Shown: one piece after another, positions 15,895 to 22,718 of the stretch
How the letters are laid out: each line of letters begins with the position of its first letter
How positions within the stretch are numbered: position 1 is the first letter of the stretch
Source of the DNA: an uncultured Lachnospiraceae bacterium
GTDB taxonomy: Bacteria > Bacillota > Clostridia > Lachnospirales > Lachnospiraceae
NCBI GenBank assembly: GCA_910586645.1
Contig: CAJUIS010000005.1
Coordinates: forward strand, 48,501 to 112,500
Direction: 5' to 3'
DNA: 64,000 nt
Made by a program: the position numbers and the translations under genes
Notes under the pieces: model-generated
What the model saw: the letters and a program-made list of their open reading frames with translations, nothing else
What the model was told of the DNA's origin: nothing
Databases searched by the model: none

Positions 15895-16513
15895 TCAGCA
15901 GTACCTCCATTACATTCATAACTCTTGCATACAGTTTCATTTCCTTTGCGTATTTTGACAAGTTTGCAAGGTTCTTTTTTTCATCAGCAGCGTAAGCATT
16001 GACAGCTTTATTGAAAATTTCATTATCAAGTTTTGTTCGGTACTTAAAGCAATCGCATATTGTCCTCTCCCGGTCATATACAGGCAATAATATGCCGTTG
16101 AAATTATCCATCGATTTTCCGATTGTCAGAGAACCTTTTTGAATATAGTATGCCTTCATCGGAAATTCTACAATATTCTTTACGACACGGGACGCTGTTC
16201 TTGGTACGGCAATCGACCATTTACGAGGAGAAAAATCATTGTATCCATAATGGAATAATGCAGACTCCACGCAAATAATCCCTTGTGGAAGAAGCTCATG
16301 TATTAACTGTTCCTCCGTCGTGTCATTGCTCTGCGGAAGTTGATAAAATCCCCTTCGAATCCTCTCAATAACCCCTTCTTTACAAAAAGCTGCCACCTCG
16401 TATTTATTTATTCCTTTATCGAAAAAGTCTGAAGTTTTTGCAATACCACTGTTATTTTCAATCACATTTTGTATGATTTCTTTCTTATTCAAATAGGCAC
16501 CAACTTTCCACAT
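15887..16513 (-). CDS. abiEi: AbiEi-type antitoxin and autorepressor
   Basis: A protein of up to 208 residues with an N-terminal winged helix (NKKEIIQNVIENNSGIAKTS, then VERIRRGFYQ-like VIERIRRGFYQLP) and a C-terminal domain with RERTICDCFKYR, as in AbiEi/DUF2087-like antitoxins. Family knowledge: AbiEi represses its own promoter and counteracts AbiEii without direct contact. The ATG at 16513 lacks a good ribosome binding site; a TTG at 16492 with GGAAAG ten bases upstream may be the true start. It is the first gene of the operon. Confidence 0.88.
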   Translation of the reverse strand: MWKVGAYLNKKEIIQNVIENNSGIAKTSDFFDKGINKYEVAAFCKEGVIERIRRGFYQLPQSNDTTEEQLIHELLPQGIICVESALFHYGYNDFSPRKWSIAVPRTASRVVKNIVEFPMKAYYIQKGSLTIGKSMDNFNGILLPVYDRERTICDCFKYRTKLDNEIFNKAVNAYAADEKKNLANLSKYAKEMKLYARVMNVMEVLLNG

Positions 16514-16539
16514 ACAAAAAATAAATAATGCACGTATTT

Positions 16540-16568
16540 ATTATAGCGTATAATTAGAAGAACTGCAA
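16540..16568 (-). promoter_or_regulatory. Probable abiE promoter with repeated GTGTT/GTTGTT upstream elements
   Basis: A perfect TATAAT (16545-16540) lies 27 bases before the ATG at 16513, with a weak -35 (TTGCAG, 16568-16563) at 17 bases. Just upstream the minus strand has GTGTTaGTGTTtaGTTGTTG, short direct repeats that could bind AbiEi. Confidence 0.55.
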
Positions 16569-16702
16569 CAACTAAACACTAACACTTTTCTAAATTTGCA
16601 TGTCAATCGTATATGGCATATAAATTTAAATTCTGACCTTCACTAAAATTAAGCATTATTCCCACCTTACGAAAAAATTATTCCAAAAATTTTTGAAAAG
16701 CA

Positions 16703-16732
16703 TTGACAAACACTTGTTTCATCCAATATAAC
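16703..16732 (+). promoter_or_regulatory. Plus-strand promoter of a possible noncoding RNA
   Basis: TTGACA (16703-16708) and TATAAC (16727-16732) with an 18-base spacer point rightwards into a stretch without any long reading frame. It is opposite in direction to both flanking protein genes. Confidence 0.55.
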
Positions 16733-16737
16733 AAAAT

Positions 16738-17002
16738 ACTCTTTTAAAAGAATCACAACCAATTACATATCTTCACAAAATTTTGGAGGATGGCTTTACG
16801 CCATACACGACTGTGGTATGCAAAAAGGAAATACCGCCACTGCCACCCTAAACTATCGGCGGGGGTCAAGCGTAACAGACAGTTTCGACTTTAAATTTCA
16901 AAGCCTGTTACATCATTGTGAAACCAAAACCACAAGGGATAAGTCTATCCTTTTGCTATCGGTCGGCACACATTGATGTGCCGGCTTTTTTTGCTGCCCA
17001 AA
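16738..17002 (+). ncRNA. Candidate stand-alone structured RNA, about 265 nt
   Basis: Between the promoter at 16703-16732 and a strong terminator at 16972-17002 there is no convincing reading frame, but several inverted repeats: ATGGC/GCCAT (16790-16804), GGTAT/ATACC (16815-16835), CCGCC/GGCGG (16834-16862, competing with the previous stem), GTAACAG/CTGTTAC (16872-16911) and GGATA/TATCC (16937-16950). I do not recognise a known RNA family. Alternatives are a leader or transfer-origin remnant of a lost integrative element, or a decayed coding region; the longest plus-strand frame beginning with ATG (from 16818) has about 48 codons and no ribosome binding site. Confidence 0.45.
16972..17002 (+). 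terminator. Strong plus-strand intrinsic terminator
   Basis: GTCGGCACA, a 6-base loop, TGTGCCGGC (one G-T pair) and seven T residues (16996-17002). No plus-strand protein gene precedes it, so it marks the 3' end of a plus-strand transcript. Confidence 0.85.
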
Positions 17003-17062
17003 TGCCGGTTACAACTGAATAACCAGCTGAATGGGATATGATTTTGCGACGACCTCTTTTTC

Positions 17063-17120
17063 GGAGAGTGAATGAAACAACACCGCCCCGATACTCTCCA
17101 AAAGTACAAAGGGCGGTGTT
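17063..17120. repeat. Two interlocked inverted repeats (pseudoknot arrangement)
   Basis: GGAGAGT (17063-17069) pairs with ACTCTCC (17093-17099), and AACACCGCCC (17079-17088) pairs with GGGCGGTGTT (17111-17120). The arms alternate A-B-A'-B', which is the order of an H-type pseudoknot with 7-bp and 10-bp perfect stems and short connecting loops. It could be an RNA structure, or a DNA site such as a transfer origin from a lost element. The rest of the gap (17121-17327) shows no gene that I can support. Confidence 0.6.
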
Positions 17121-17327
17121 CTCTGTCTATTCATGTTTTTAAAGCCTATTTTCGCCTTTTATCCCCCTACCCTTATATTTCCTTGCACCATTTCAAGCCG
17201 AATTTGCCCCGTTGCAAGCCCTGATTCACCGTAATGAACTTACTTATTTTTTGCAAACTTATCCATAACGTTGTCTACCCGATAGTTTATGTATCACCTG
17301 TTCTTTGATATGATGCTGCAACAATAT

Positions 17328-17963
17328 TTAACATGGAAAAGCATAACTGCCCTCATCCGGTTTACGCTTCAAAAACGCCTGACACACGCTTTCCGAATTG
17401 AGCAATTTTGCCGAAAAATTTTCAATTTCATACGTCCTTTCGTCATCTGACATTGAAATAAAATAGGTGATTTCATCAGAGTTGCTTCCAAACGTTTTTT
17501 CCGCAATCAGGTTTTTAAATGCGGAAGCGACCGCCTCAAAAAAGAGTTCCGTATGTTTTTCATACTCCTTTGAATCCGCTTCTTCTTTGTCATATAACAG
17601 CTTACTTATTTCAGCTAACTGACTGTTCTTTCCGTCAGAATATCCCCATTCATCAGGCGTCCATTTCGTAAGGCTTCCGGCGCCTTCTTTCACTTTTCCA
17701 ATATCCTCTTCGGATAAATTATCACGCAGCAGTTCTAAATATGCCGCATCTTTTTTTTGCATATATTCATAAGTATTCAATGCCAAAAATAAGGTAATGC
17801 AATCGCTGTCTGTCACAAGCGCAACTGCATATATTTTTTCCTCACCGATTTCTTGCCGGATTTGTTCCATATCTTTTTTCACTGCCTGCTCAATTTTCCC
17901 AGAAAAATTATTGAAAAATGCTTTCATTTCAACTTTTTCAGCTTGCTTTTTAAATAATTTCAT
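17328..17963 (-). CDS. DUF4303 family protein
   Basis: A 211-residue soluble protein. The segments YAVALVTDSDCITLFLALNT (about 45-64) and KWTPDEWGYS (about 99-108) are what I recognise as DUF4303. The molecular role is unknown; such domains are often found near polymorphic toxin and immunity genes. The start has GGAGG seven bases upstream. A decayed gene end lies 65 bases upstream on the same strand, so this gene was probably second in a longer operon. It stands alone now. Confidence 0.7.
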   Translation of the reverse strand: MKLFKKQAEKVEMKAFFNNFSGKIEQAVKKDMEQIRQEIGEEKIYAVALVTDSDCITLFLALNTYEYMQKKDAAYLELLRDNLSEEDIGKVKEGAGSLTKWTPDEWGYSDGKNSQLAEISKLLYDKEEADSKEYEKHTELFFEAVASAFKNLIAEKTFGSNSDEITYFISMSDDERTYEIENFSAKLLNSESVCQAFLKRKPDEGSYAFPC

Positions 17964-18028
17964 TTCAATTCCTCCATTTTCGTATGATTTTTTAACACTA
18001 CAAAAAGTTCAGCAGAGCAATCTATATC

Positions 18029-18172
18029 TTATTTTACTGCAAACGCACGCGCAGTTCCATCATATTTTGCTAAAATAAGCTCTTGCGGGTTAAAAGAGCT
18101 CTCTATTCCATTCAGATAGCCGGTTATACGAAGTTCCACGAATGTTTGCGACTGCTCGGGGTATCTTTTTTC
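18029..18172 (-). pseudogene. 3' remnant of an unidentified gene
   Basis: A minus-strand frame of 47 codons without any usable start ends at 18029. It reads QTFVELRITGYLNGIESSF, then NPQELILAKYDGTARAFAVK and a stop. The composition looks like real protein, but it begins abruptly next to the arsR promoter region. I do not recognise the family. It precedes the DUF4303 gene and appears to be the C-terminal end of its former operon partner. Confidence 0.45.
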
Positions 18173-18196
18173 TTATTAATTTAACGGCCATTCACA

Positions 18197-18225
18197 TTGA
18201 CACATTCCAATATATCGCATATAAT
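18197..18225 (+). promoter_or_regulatory. Consensus promoter of the arsR operon
   Basis: TTGACA (18197-18202), 17 bases, TATAAT (18220-18225): a perfect consensus promoter 33 bases before the arsR start. AATATATCGCATATAAT, overlapping the -10 box, is a partial palindrome that could be the ArsR-family operator. Confidence 0.88.
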
Positions 18226-18258
18226 ATCAATCAGAAAATAAAAGAAAGGAACGGGATA

Positions 18259-18567
18259 ATGACCGAGAATGAAAAAAAGGCGCGAATTTTCAAGGCTTTT
18301 TGCGATCCCAACAGACTGACGATATTGAATCTTCTTCAAAGCGGTGAAAAGTGCGCTTGTAAACTTGTTGAGGAACTTCATATCGGTCAGCCTACTTTAT
18401 CACATCATATGAAAATATTGTGTGACGCAGAAATTGTTACAGGGCGAAAGGAAGGGAAATGGACGTATTATTCTTTTAATCCGGAAGGCATTGGAAAAGC
18501 GCGTAAACTGTTGGAAGAGGTCACAGCCATAGCCGATCCTGCTTCCCAAAACCGCTGCAGCAGTTAA
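18259..18567 (+). CDS. ArsR/SmtB-family repressor with a CxC sensor motif
   Basis: A 102-residue winged-helix repressor: KARIFKAFCDPNRLTILNLL, then the recognition helix region QPTLSHHMKILCDAEIV and the wing GRKEGKWTYYSF. The EKCACKLVEEL segment has two cysteines spaced as in the As(III)/Sb(III)-sensing ELCVCDL motif of ArsR. The ATG at 18259 has AAAGGAACGGG upstream; the frame is open to 18142, but that part contains the promoter. It is the first gene of a three-gene unit with a permease and a thioredoxin, and probably represses it until metalloid binds. Confidence 0.9.
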   Translation: MTENEKKARIFKAFCDPNRLTILNLLQSGEKCACKLVEELHIGQPTLSHHMKILCDAEIVTGRKEGKWTYYSFNPEGIGKARKLLEEVTAIADPASQNRCSS

Positions 18568-18648
18568 GCCGCCTTAAAAATAATCAGGCGGCTTATACAC
18601 AAAACTATATATTGAAAAATATAAATATATAAATATGTGGAGGATGTT

Positions 18649-19662
18649 ATGAGTACATTTAAACTAATTTGGGATTTTATTCAAAATCAAATATTGGGTA
18701 TGAAGTGGCTGAATCAGACAATCGGTAAAATGCTGTCCTCATTAGGGGCTGACATTGAGAGCAAGACGGTTGGGAGCATTCAATTTTTTATTTACGATAC
18801 AATCAAAATCACTGTCCTGCTTTGTGTTTTGATTTATTTTATATCATATATCCAAAGCTATTTTCCACCGGAAAAAAGCAAAAAAATATTAGGACGTTTT
18901 CATGGCATAGGCGCAAACTGCGTCGCTGCTTTATTAGGCACGGTAACGCCTTTTTGCTCCTGTTCTTCTATTCCGCTTTTTATTGGTTTTACAAGCGCCG
19001 GACTGCCGCTTGGAATAACTTTTTCCTTTCTAATTTCTTCCCCCATGGTAGACCTTGGTTCGCTCGTCCTGCTAATGAGCGTTTTCGGCTCTAAAACAGC
19101 CGTCGTCTATGTCTTTGTTGGCTTGATGACTGCCGTTTTGGGAGGAACAGTCATTGAAAAACTACATATGGAAAAATATGTTGAGCAATACATCAAAACG
19201 GCTGGAAGCGTTGATATGGATTCGCCCGGCCTGACAAAAAAAGACAGGCTTTTGTATGCATGGGAGCAGGTTACCGCTACATTCAGGAAAGTATTTCCTT
19301 ATATTCTCGTCGGCGTGGGAATTGGAGCTTTTATTCATAACTGGATCCCCGAAACATGGATTGAAAATGTGCTGGGAAGCAACAACCCGTTTTCCGTTGT
19401 TCTTGCAGCGCTGGTTGGCGTTCCGATGTATGCGGATATTTTCGGCACGATACCTGTTGCGGAGGCGCTTTATTCAAAAGGCGCCCGGCTTGGTGCAATT
19501 TTAGCTTTTATGATGGCTGTTACAACGTTATCCCTTCCATCTCTTATAATGCTTCGCAAAGCAGTAAAACCAAAACTTTTGGCTTTGTTTACCGGCATCT
19601 GCACGATTGGCATCATTGTTGTCGGATATCTGTTTAATGCGTTTCACTTCTTGTTTGTTTAA
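18649..19662 (+). CDS. ArsP/SO_0444-type permease (DUF318)
   Basis: A 337-residue membrane protein with about eight hydrophobic segments and the family signature TPFCSCSSIPLFIGF (about residues 105-119). ArsP proteins of this family export trivalent organoarsenicals, using cysteines in this motif; other members have unknown substrates. The ATG at 18649 has GGAGG five bases upstream; a GTG at 18637 lies before that site and is unlikely. Context with ArsR and a thioredoxin supports a metalloid role, though the true substrate cannot be told from sequence. Confidence 0.88.
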   Translation: MSTFKLIWDFIQNQILGMKWLNQTIGKMLSSLGADIESKTVGSIQFFIYDTIKITVLLCVLIYFISYIQSYFPPEKSKKILGRFHGIGANCVAALLGTVTPFCSCSSIPLFIGFTSAGLPLGITFSFLISSPMVDLGSLVLLMSVFGSKTAVVYVFVGLMTAVLGGTVIEKLHMEKYVEQYIKTAGSVDMDSPGLTKKDRLLYAWEQVTATFRKVFPYILVGVGIGAFIHNWIPETWIENVLGSNNPFSVVLAALVGVPMYADIFGTIPVAEALYSKGARLGAILAFMMAVTTLSLPSLIMLRKAVKPKLLALFTGICTIGIIVVGYLFNAFHFLFV

Positions 19663-19704
19663 GAAACGTTAAAATAAAATTTTATTATAAGGAGGAAAAT
19701 TATT

Positions 19705-20052
19705 ATGGCGCTTTTTAATTTTGGAAAGAAGAAAGATACTTCCTGTTGTTGTGGAAGCGACTGTAATGCTGAAAGTATGGCAAAAGCAGAATCAGCAAAA
19801 AAAGAGGGGGCAAGCGTAAAAATCTTAGGCAGTGGGTGCGCAAAATGCAATCAGCTTGAAGCGGCTGCAAGAGCAGCTTTAAAACAGCTTGGAATGGACA
19901 CAGAGATTGACCACATCACAGATTTTACACAAATTGCCGCATATGGCGTTATAAGCGTCCCCGCCCTTGTAGTTGACGGGAAAGTCCTGGCATATGGAAA
20001 AGTTTTGAAAACAGATGAAATTGTAAAACTTTTGCAAAAACGCAGAGGATAG
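19705..20052 (+). CDS. Small thioredoxin-fold protein with a cysteine-rich N-terminus
   Basis: A 115-residue protein whose C-terminal part (about 37-115) is a redox-active disulfide domain: VKILGSGCAKCNQLEAAARA holds the CxxC motif and VISVPALVVDGKV the cis-proline region. Before it lies a short tail with clustered cysteines (TSCCCGSDCN). Such 'redox-active disulfide protein 2' domains commonly accompany this permease family and may hand over or reduce the metalloid. AAGGAGG precedes the start. It is the last gene of the arsR unit. Confidence 0.85.
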   Translation: MALFNFGKKKDTSCCCGSDCNAESMAKAESAKKEGASVKILGSGCAKCNQLEAAARAALKQLGMDTEIDHITDFTQIAAYGVISVPALVVDGKVLAYGKVLKTDEIVKLLQKRRG

Positions 20053-20067
20053 ATCACGGCCGTCAAT

Positions 20068-20093
20068 GGGGCGTCGATAAGCGTCGCCGCCCC
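20068..20093 (+). terminator. Possible terminator after the arsR unit
   Basis: GGGGCG (20068-20073) and CGCCCC (20088-20093) form a GC-rich stem 16 bases after the thioredoxin stop. The following T-tract is weak (TTATCC), so confidence is moderate. It lies between convergent genes. Confidence 0.5.
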
Positions 20094-20109
20094 TTATCCG
20101 TATAAACCC

Positions 20110-21258
20110 TCAAAAATCATACGCAAAAACATTTCCCTCTACATCGGCTACGACATATTCGCAATGCTCTCCCGTCCGTATCGTATACTTCCACCCCGCC
20201 ACGCCGGAAGACACGATAACTTTACAGTTTCCCTTCTGATACTCTCCGTAATTCAATGCTCCGGAAAATTCCGTCAGATACCCTGTCGGCCAAATCTGTC
20301 CTGCGTGCGTATGGCCGGAAAGAAGAAGATCCACGCCCTGCGCGTCATTTTCCTCTGCCTCAACCGGCTGATGATCCGCCATGATAATAAACTTATCCCT
20401 GTCCGCTCCCGTAAGAATTTCTTCCACAGACGGACGCTGCCTTGTCGCGCCCCACGCTGCGTCCGACCTTCCCGCCAAAACAATGTCTTCCCCGATTTCC
20501 ACATACTCGTCTTCCAGAATCCGTATCCCTGCCGATACGGCCGCCTGCTCCAGTTCCATGTAGGTATAAGACGGACTTGCCGTATAAGGCTGCCTGTCAT
20601 GGTTTCCATAGACATAGTAAACGCCATATCTGCTTTCTATGCCGCCAAGCATCCGAAAAATCTCCTGCATCTTTTCCTTCGAAGTCCCCTCTTCCACAAT
20701 ATCTCCCCCGAGAATCACAAGGTCAGGCCGAAGCGCACGGATTTCTTCTGTCTTACTCTTTATCACATCTGCATTCTGCACAGTGTCATAGTGGACGTCC
20801 GTCAAAAGCACAATCCGGCAGCCCTTTGTCTGTTTCTCTGTTTTTACCTGGTACGACGTCTGTCTGATATGATTCATATTATACCAGCCATAGAAAAAAA
20901 TAAGGGCGGCAGATAAAACAGGAATCATACCGCACTGATATATTTTTCTGCAAAAAACAGCGCCTTTGCCGGGCTTTTTCACCCTGCGCCATAAAATCCT
21001 GAAGGGAAGGAACGCAAAATCTGTCAAAAGGAACGCAAAAACCAGGTGAAGCACAATTACCGCACCTGTCCGAAAAAAATTAAATCCTGCAGCCGCAAGA
21101 AAAACAGCGACAGCAAAATTTGCCGCAAAGACTTTCTTCTTCTTTACATCCGCCCCGTAAAAACGGAGCATCCTTCTGATGCAGAAAAACAGATAGATTC
21201 CCTCTGCCGCAGAAACCGCCGCCATAACGCCGTAGAATAACATCAACTGTCTGTGCAT
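20110..21258 (-). CDS. Membrane-anchored metallophosphoesterase (YkuE-like)
   Basis: A 382-residue protein with an N-terminal membrane region of about four hydrophobic helices (residues 1-125) and a calcineurin-like phosphoesterase domain (about 145-382). Metal-binding motifs are VLLTDVHYD, DLVILGGDIVEEG, YGNHDRQ, MADHQP and GHTHAGQ, all intact. Substrate is unknown; Bacillus relatives have been linked to the cell envelope. It begins directly after the stop of the HD-domain gene (TAGATG), so the two are coupled. Confidence 0.9.
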   Translation of the reverse strand: MHRQLMLFYGVMAAVSAAEGIYLFFCIRRMLRFYGADVKKKKVFAANFAVAVFLAAAGFNFFRTGAVIVLHLVFAFLLTDFAFLPFRILWRRVKKPGKGAVFCRKIYQCGMIPVLSAALIFFYGWYNMNHIRQTSYQVKTEKQTKGCRIVLLTDVHYDTVQNADVIKSKTEEIRALRPDLVILGGDIVEEGTSKEKMQEIFRMLGGIESRYGVYYVYGNHDRQPYTASPSYTYMELEQAAVSAGIRILEDEYVEIGEDIVLAGRSDAAWGATRQRPSVEEILTGADRDKFIIMADHQPVEAEENDAQGVDLLLSGHTHAGQIWPTGYLTEFSGALNYGEYQKGNCKVIVSSGVAGWKYTIRTGEHCEYVVADVEGNVFAYDF

Positions 21259-21732
21259 CTATCCACACCTCTTTCTCTGCGCCAGCGTCTCGTAAGAGGA
21301 ACATACTTTATCCGCAAAGCACACGATAAAAGCCGCCCGGCTTTTGGGAATCGAAAACAGCGTAAGCGGCCACATATGGCTCTCAATAATATTACATTCC
21401 ACCGGAGTCAGACGGTAACGCCGCATGGCATTCTTCAGCGCGATTGCCGGATGGGCGAATCCATGCAGGCGTCCGCCGCAGCATCCTTTTTTGTGCCAGT
21501 CATACAGAAAAAAATCATGGAGAAACGCACCGCGCACCAGTTCAGACTCCGGCGCTCCCAGATGAAACCGGCGGTTCAGATAAAAACTGAAACGAACCAC
21601 GCGAATCACATGGTCATAAGTTGAAATACTCCCATGCTGAACAAATGTTTTCATAAGCGCAGCTTCCTTTGTCTGATTCAGGCCCTCTAGATGCCGTTCT
21701 ATTTCAGATATCTCCCAAACAGTTAATTTCAT
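21259..21732 (-). CDS. HD-domain phosphohydrolase-like protein
   Basis: A 157-residue protein with an HD-type metal site: the pattern has DHVIRVVRFS, the HD pair in GAFLHDFFLYDW and a later ESHMWPL and CFADKVCSS. Such proteins hydrolyse phosphate esters or nucleotides; the substrate is unknown. The ATG at 21732 has GGCAGGG upstream, whereas the frame open to 21801 overlaps the preceding membrane gene. It is the middle gene of a three-gene run on the minus strand. Confidence 0.82.
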   Translation of the reverse strand: MKLTVWEISEIERHLEGLNQTKEAALMKTFVQHGSISTYDHVIRVVRFSFYLNRRFHLGAPESELVRGAFLHDFFLYDWHKKGCCGGRLHGFAHPAIALKNAMRRYRLTPVECNIIESHMWPLTLFSIPKSRAAFIVCFADKVCSSYETLAQRKRCG

Positions 21733-21757
21733 AGATTCCCTGCCTTTCCCAAAAGCT

Positions 21758-22582
21758 TCATTCCTGTTTCCATTCCGTATCTTCTTTATTTTTTCTGCCA
21801 AAAGAAAGCATATGTCTCATCTTATTTCCAAAATCACTGTACCTTACTTTCCGAAAAGACACAGATGAACGAAGCAGACGCATCTGTTTCCAGTTCATCG
21901 TGGAAAGCGTATGATTTAATTCCTCATCCGTCCTTTTTTCCAAAAATTCTTCAAACGATATCTTTTCTTTGAGCGAATTTAATCCCTCGCAAAGATTCTG
22001 TTTCGTATTTTCAATAAAAGCGCTGTATTTTTCGGCAATCTGAGCGTCAAGCGCCTTCATGGCGGCATCCAGTTTGGTATTCAGTGCAATCAAAGAATCT
22101 GCGGTCAATACGCAGTCTGCTGAAAAAAACGCCACAAACATCATTGCAAGAAATTCCTGCCCGTACAATGGAATTGAATTTGTAATCAATGCCATACATG
22201 GCTGCAGCACATACAAAACAAGCAGTCCTGCCACTCCAAATGTAAGCGATCCCGGCACGCAGATACGGCCGTTGATATTAAGAGGCATATCGCTGTAATC
22301 CCACCAGACTGCATGGAACAGTTTCTCTGTTACATAAGACGTTGTATATTCCAGAAGCGCCGAACCAAATACACAGGTCAAAAACACTGCTCCGGGGCCG
22401 GGTAAATGACTGCAGATCAAAACATCAAGCACGGCGCCCACTCCATAAATCGGACAATACGGCCCATTGAGCATCCCTCTGTTATTCCATGCCAGTTCCT
22501 TGACGCTGCAGTAAATCGTTTCATAAATCCAGCCTAAAACACTGTACAATATAAACCATATAAATAATGTCGTAATGTGCAT
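21758..22582 (-). CDS. CmpB-family membrane protein ('putative ABC transporter permease')
   Basis: A 274-residue protein with about five hydrophobic segments in its first 160 residues (FIWFILYSVLGWIYETIYCS, then GPYCPIYGVGAVLDVLI and WWDYSDMPLNINGRICVPGS) and a charged helical tail. This matches PF06541, a family named after putative ABC permeases although no transport has been shown. A GGAGG site precedes the start. It opens the unit with the HD-domain and phosphoesterase genes. Confidence 0.82.
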   Translation of the reverse strand: MHITTLFIWFILYSVLGWIYETIYCSVKELAWNNRGMLNGPYCPIYGVGAVLDVLICSHLPGPGAVFLTCVFGSALLEYTTSYVTEKLFHAVWWDYSDMPLNINGRICVPGSLTFGVAGLLVLYVLQPCMALITNSIPLYGQEFLAMMFVAFFSADCVLTADSLIALNTKLDAAMKALDAQIAEKYSAFIENTKQNLCEGLNSLKEKISFEEFLEKRTDEELNHTLSTMNWKQMRLLRSSVSFRKVRYSDFGNKMRHMLSFGRKNKEDTEWKQE

Positions 22583-22599
22583 ATGCGCCTCCGCCGTTC

Positions 22600-22628
22600 A
22601 TTATACTATGCGATTCTTTAAAAATCAA
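22600..22628 (-). promoter_or_regulatory. Promoter of the CmpB-HD-phosphoesterase unit
   Basis: TTGATT (22628-22623), 17 bases, TATAAT (22605-22600) on the minus strand, 17 bases before the start codon of the CmpB-family gene. Confidence 0.82.
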
Positions 22629-22644
22629 CAAAGGAAAAACACCT

Positions 22645-22671
22645 CTTAAGTTTCTGTCTCTTAAACTTAAG
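22645..22671 (-). terminator. Inverted repeat after fruR, possible terminator
   Basis: CTTAAGTTT and AAACTTAAG form a perfect 9-bp repeat with a 9-base loop, 47 bases after the fruR stop and just upstream of the next promoter. The T-run that follows on the minus strand is displaced by five bases, so a regulatory site is also possible. Confidence 0.5.
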
Positions 22672-22718
22672 AAATGCCTCTCCCCTGTCAATGTCTCTAA
22701 AATATCCGGAGGATATAC

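Noticed and set aside
16818..16985. A roughly 48-codon plus-strand frame inside the candidate RNA
   Set aside because: No ribosome binding site, low-complexity composition, and it runs into the terminator stem; more likely noncoding or decayed.
17125..17270. Plus-strand run of about 40 codons rich in proline, leucine and phenylalanine
   Set aside because: No start codon with a ribosome binding site and no recognisable domain; may be a remnant but cannot be supported.
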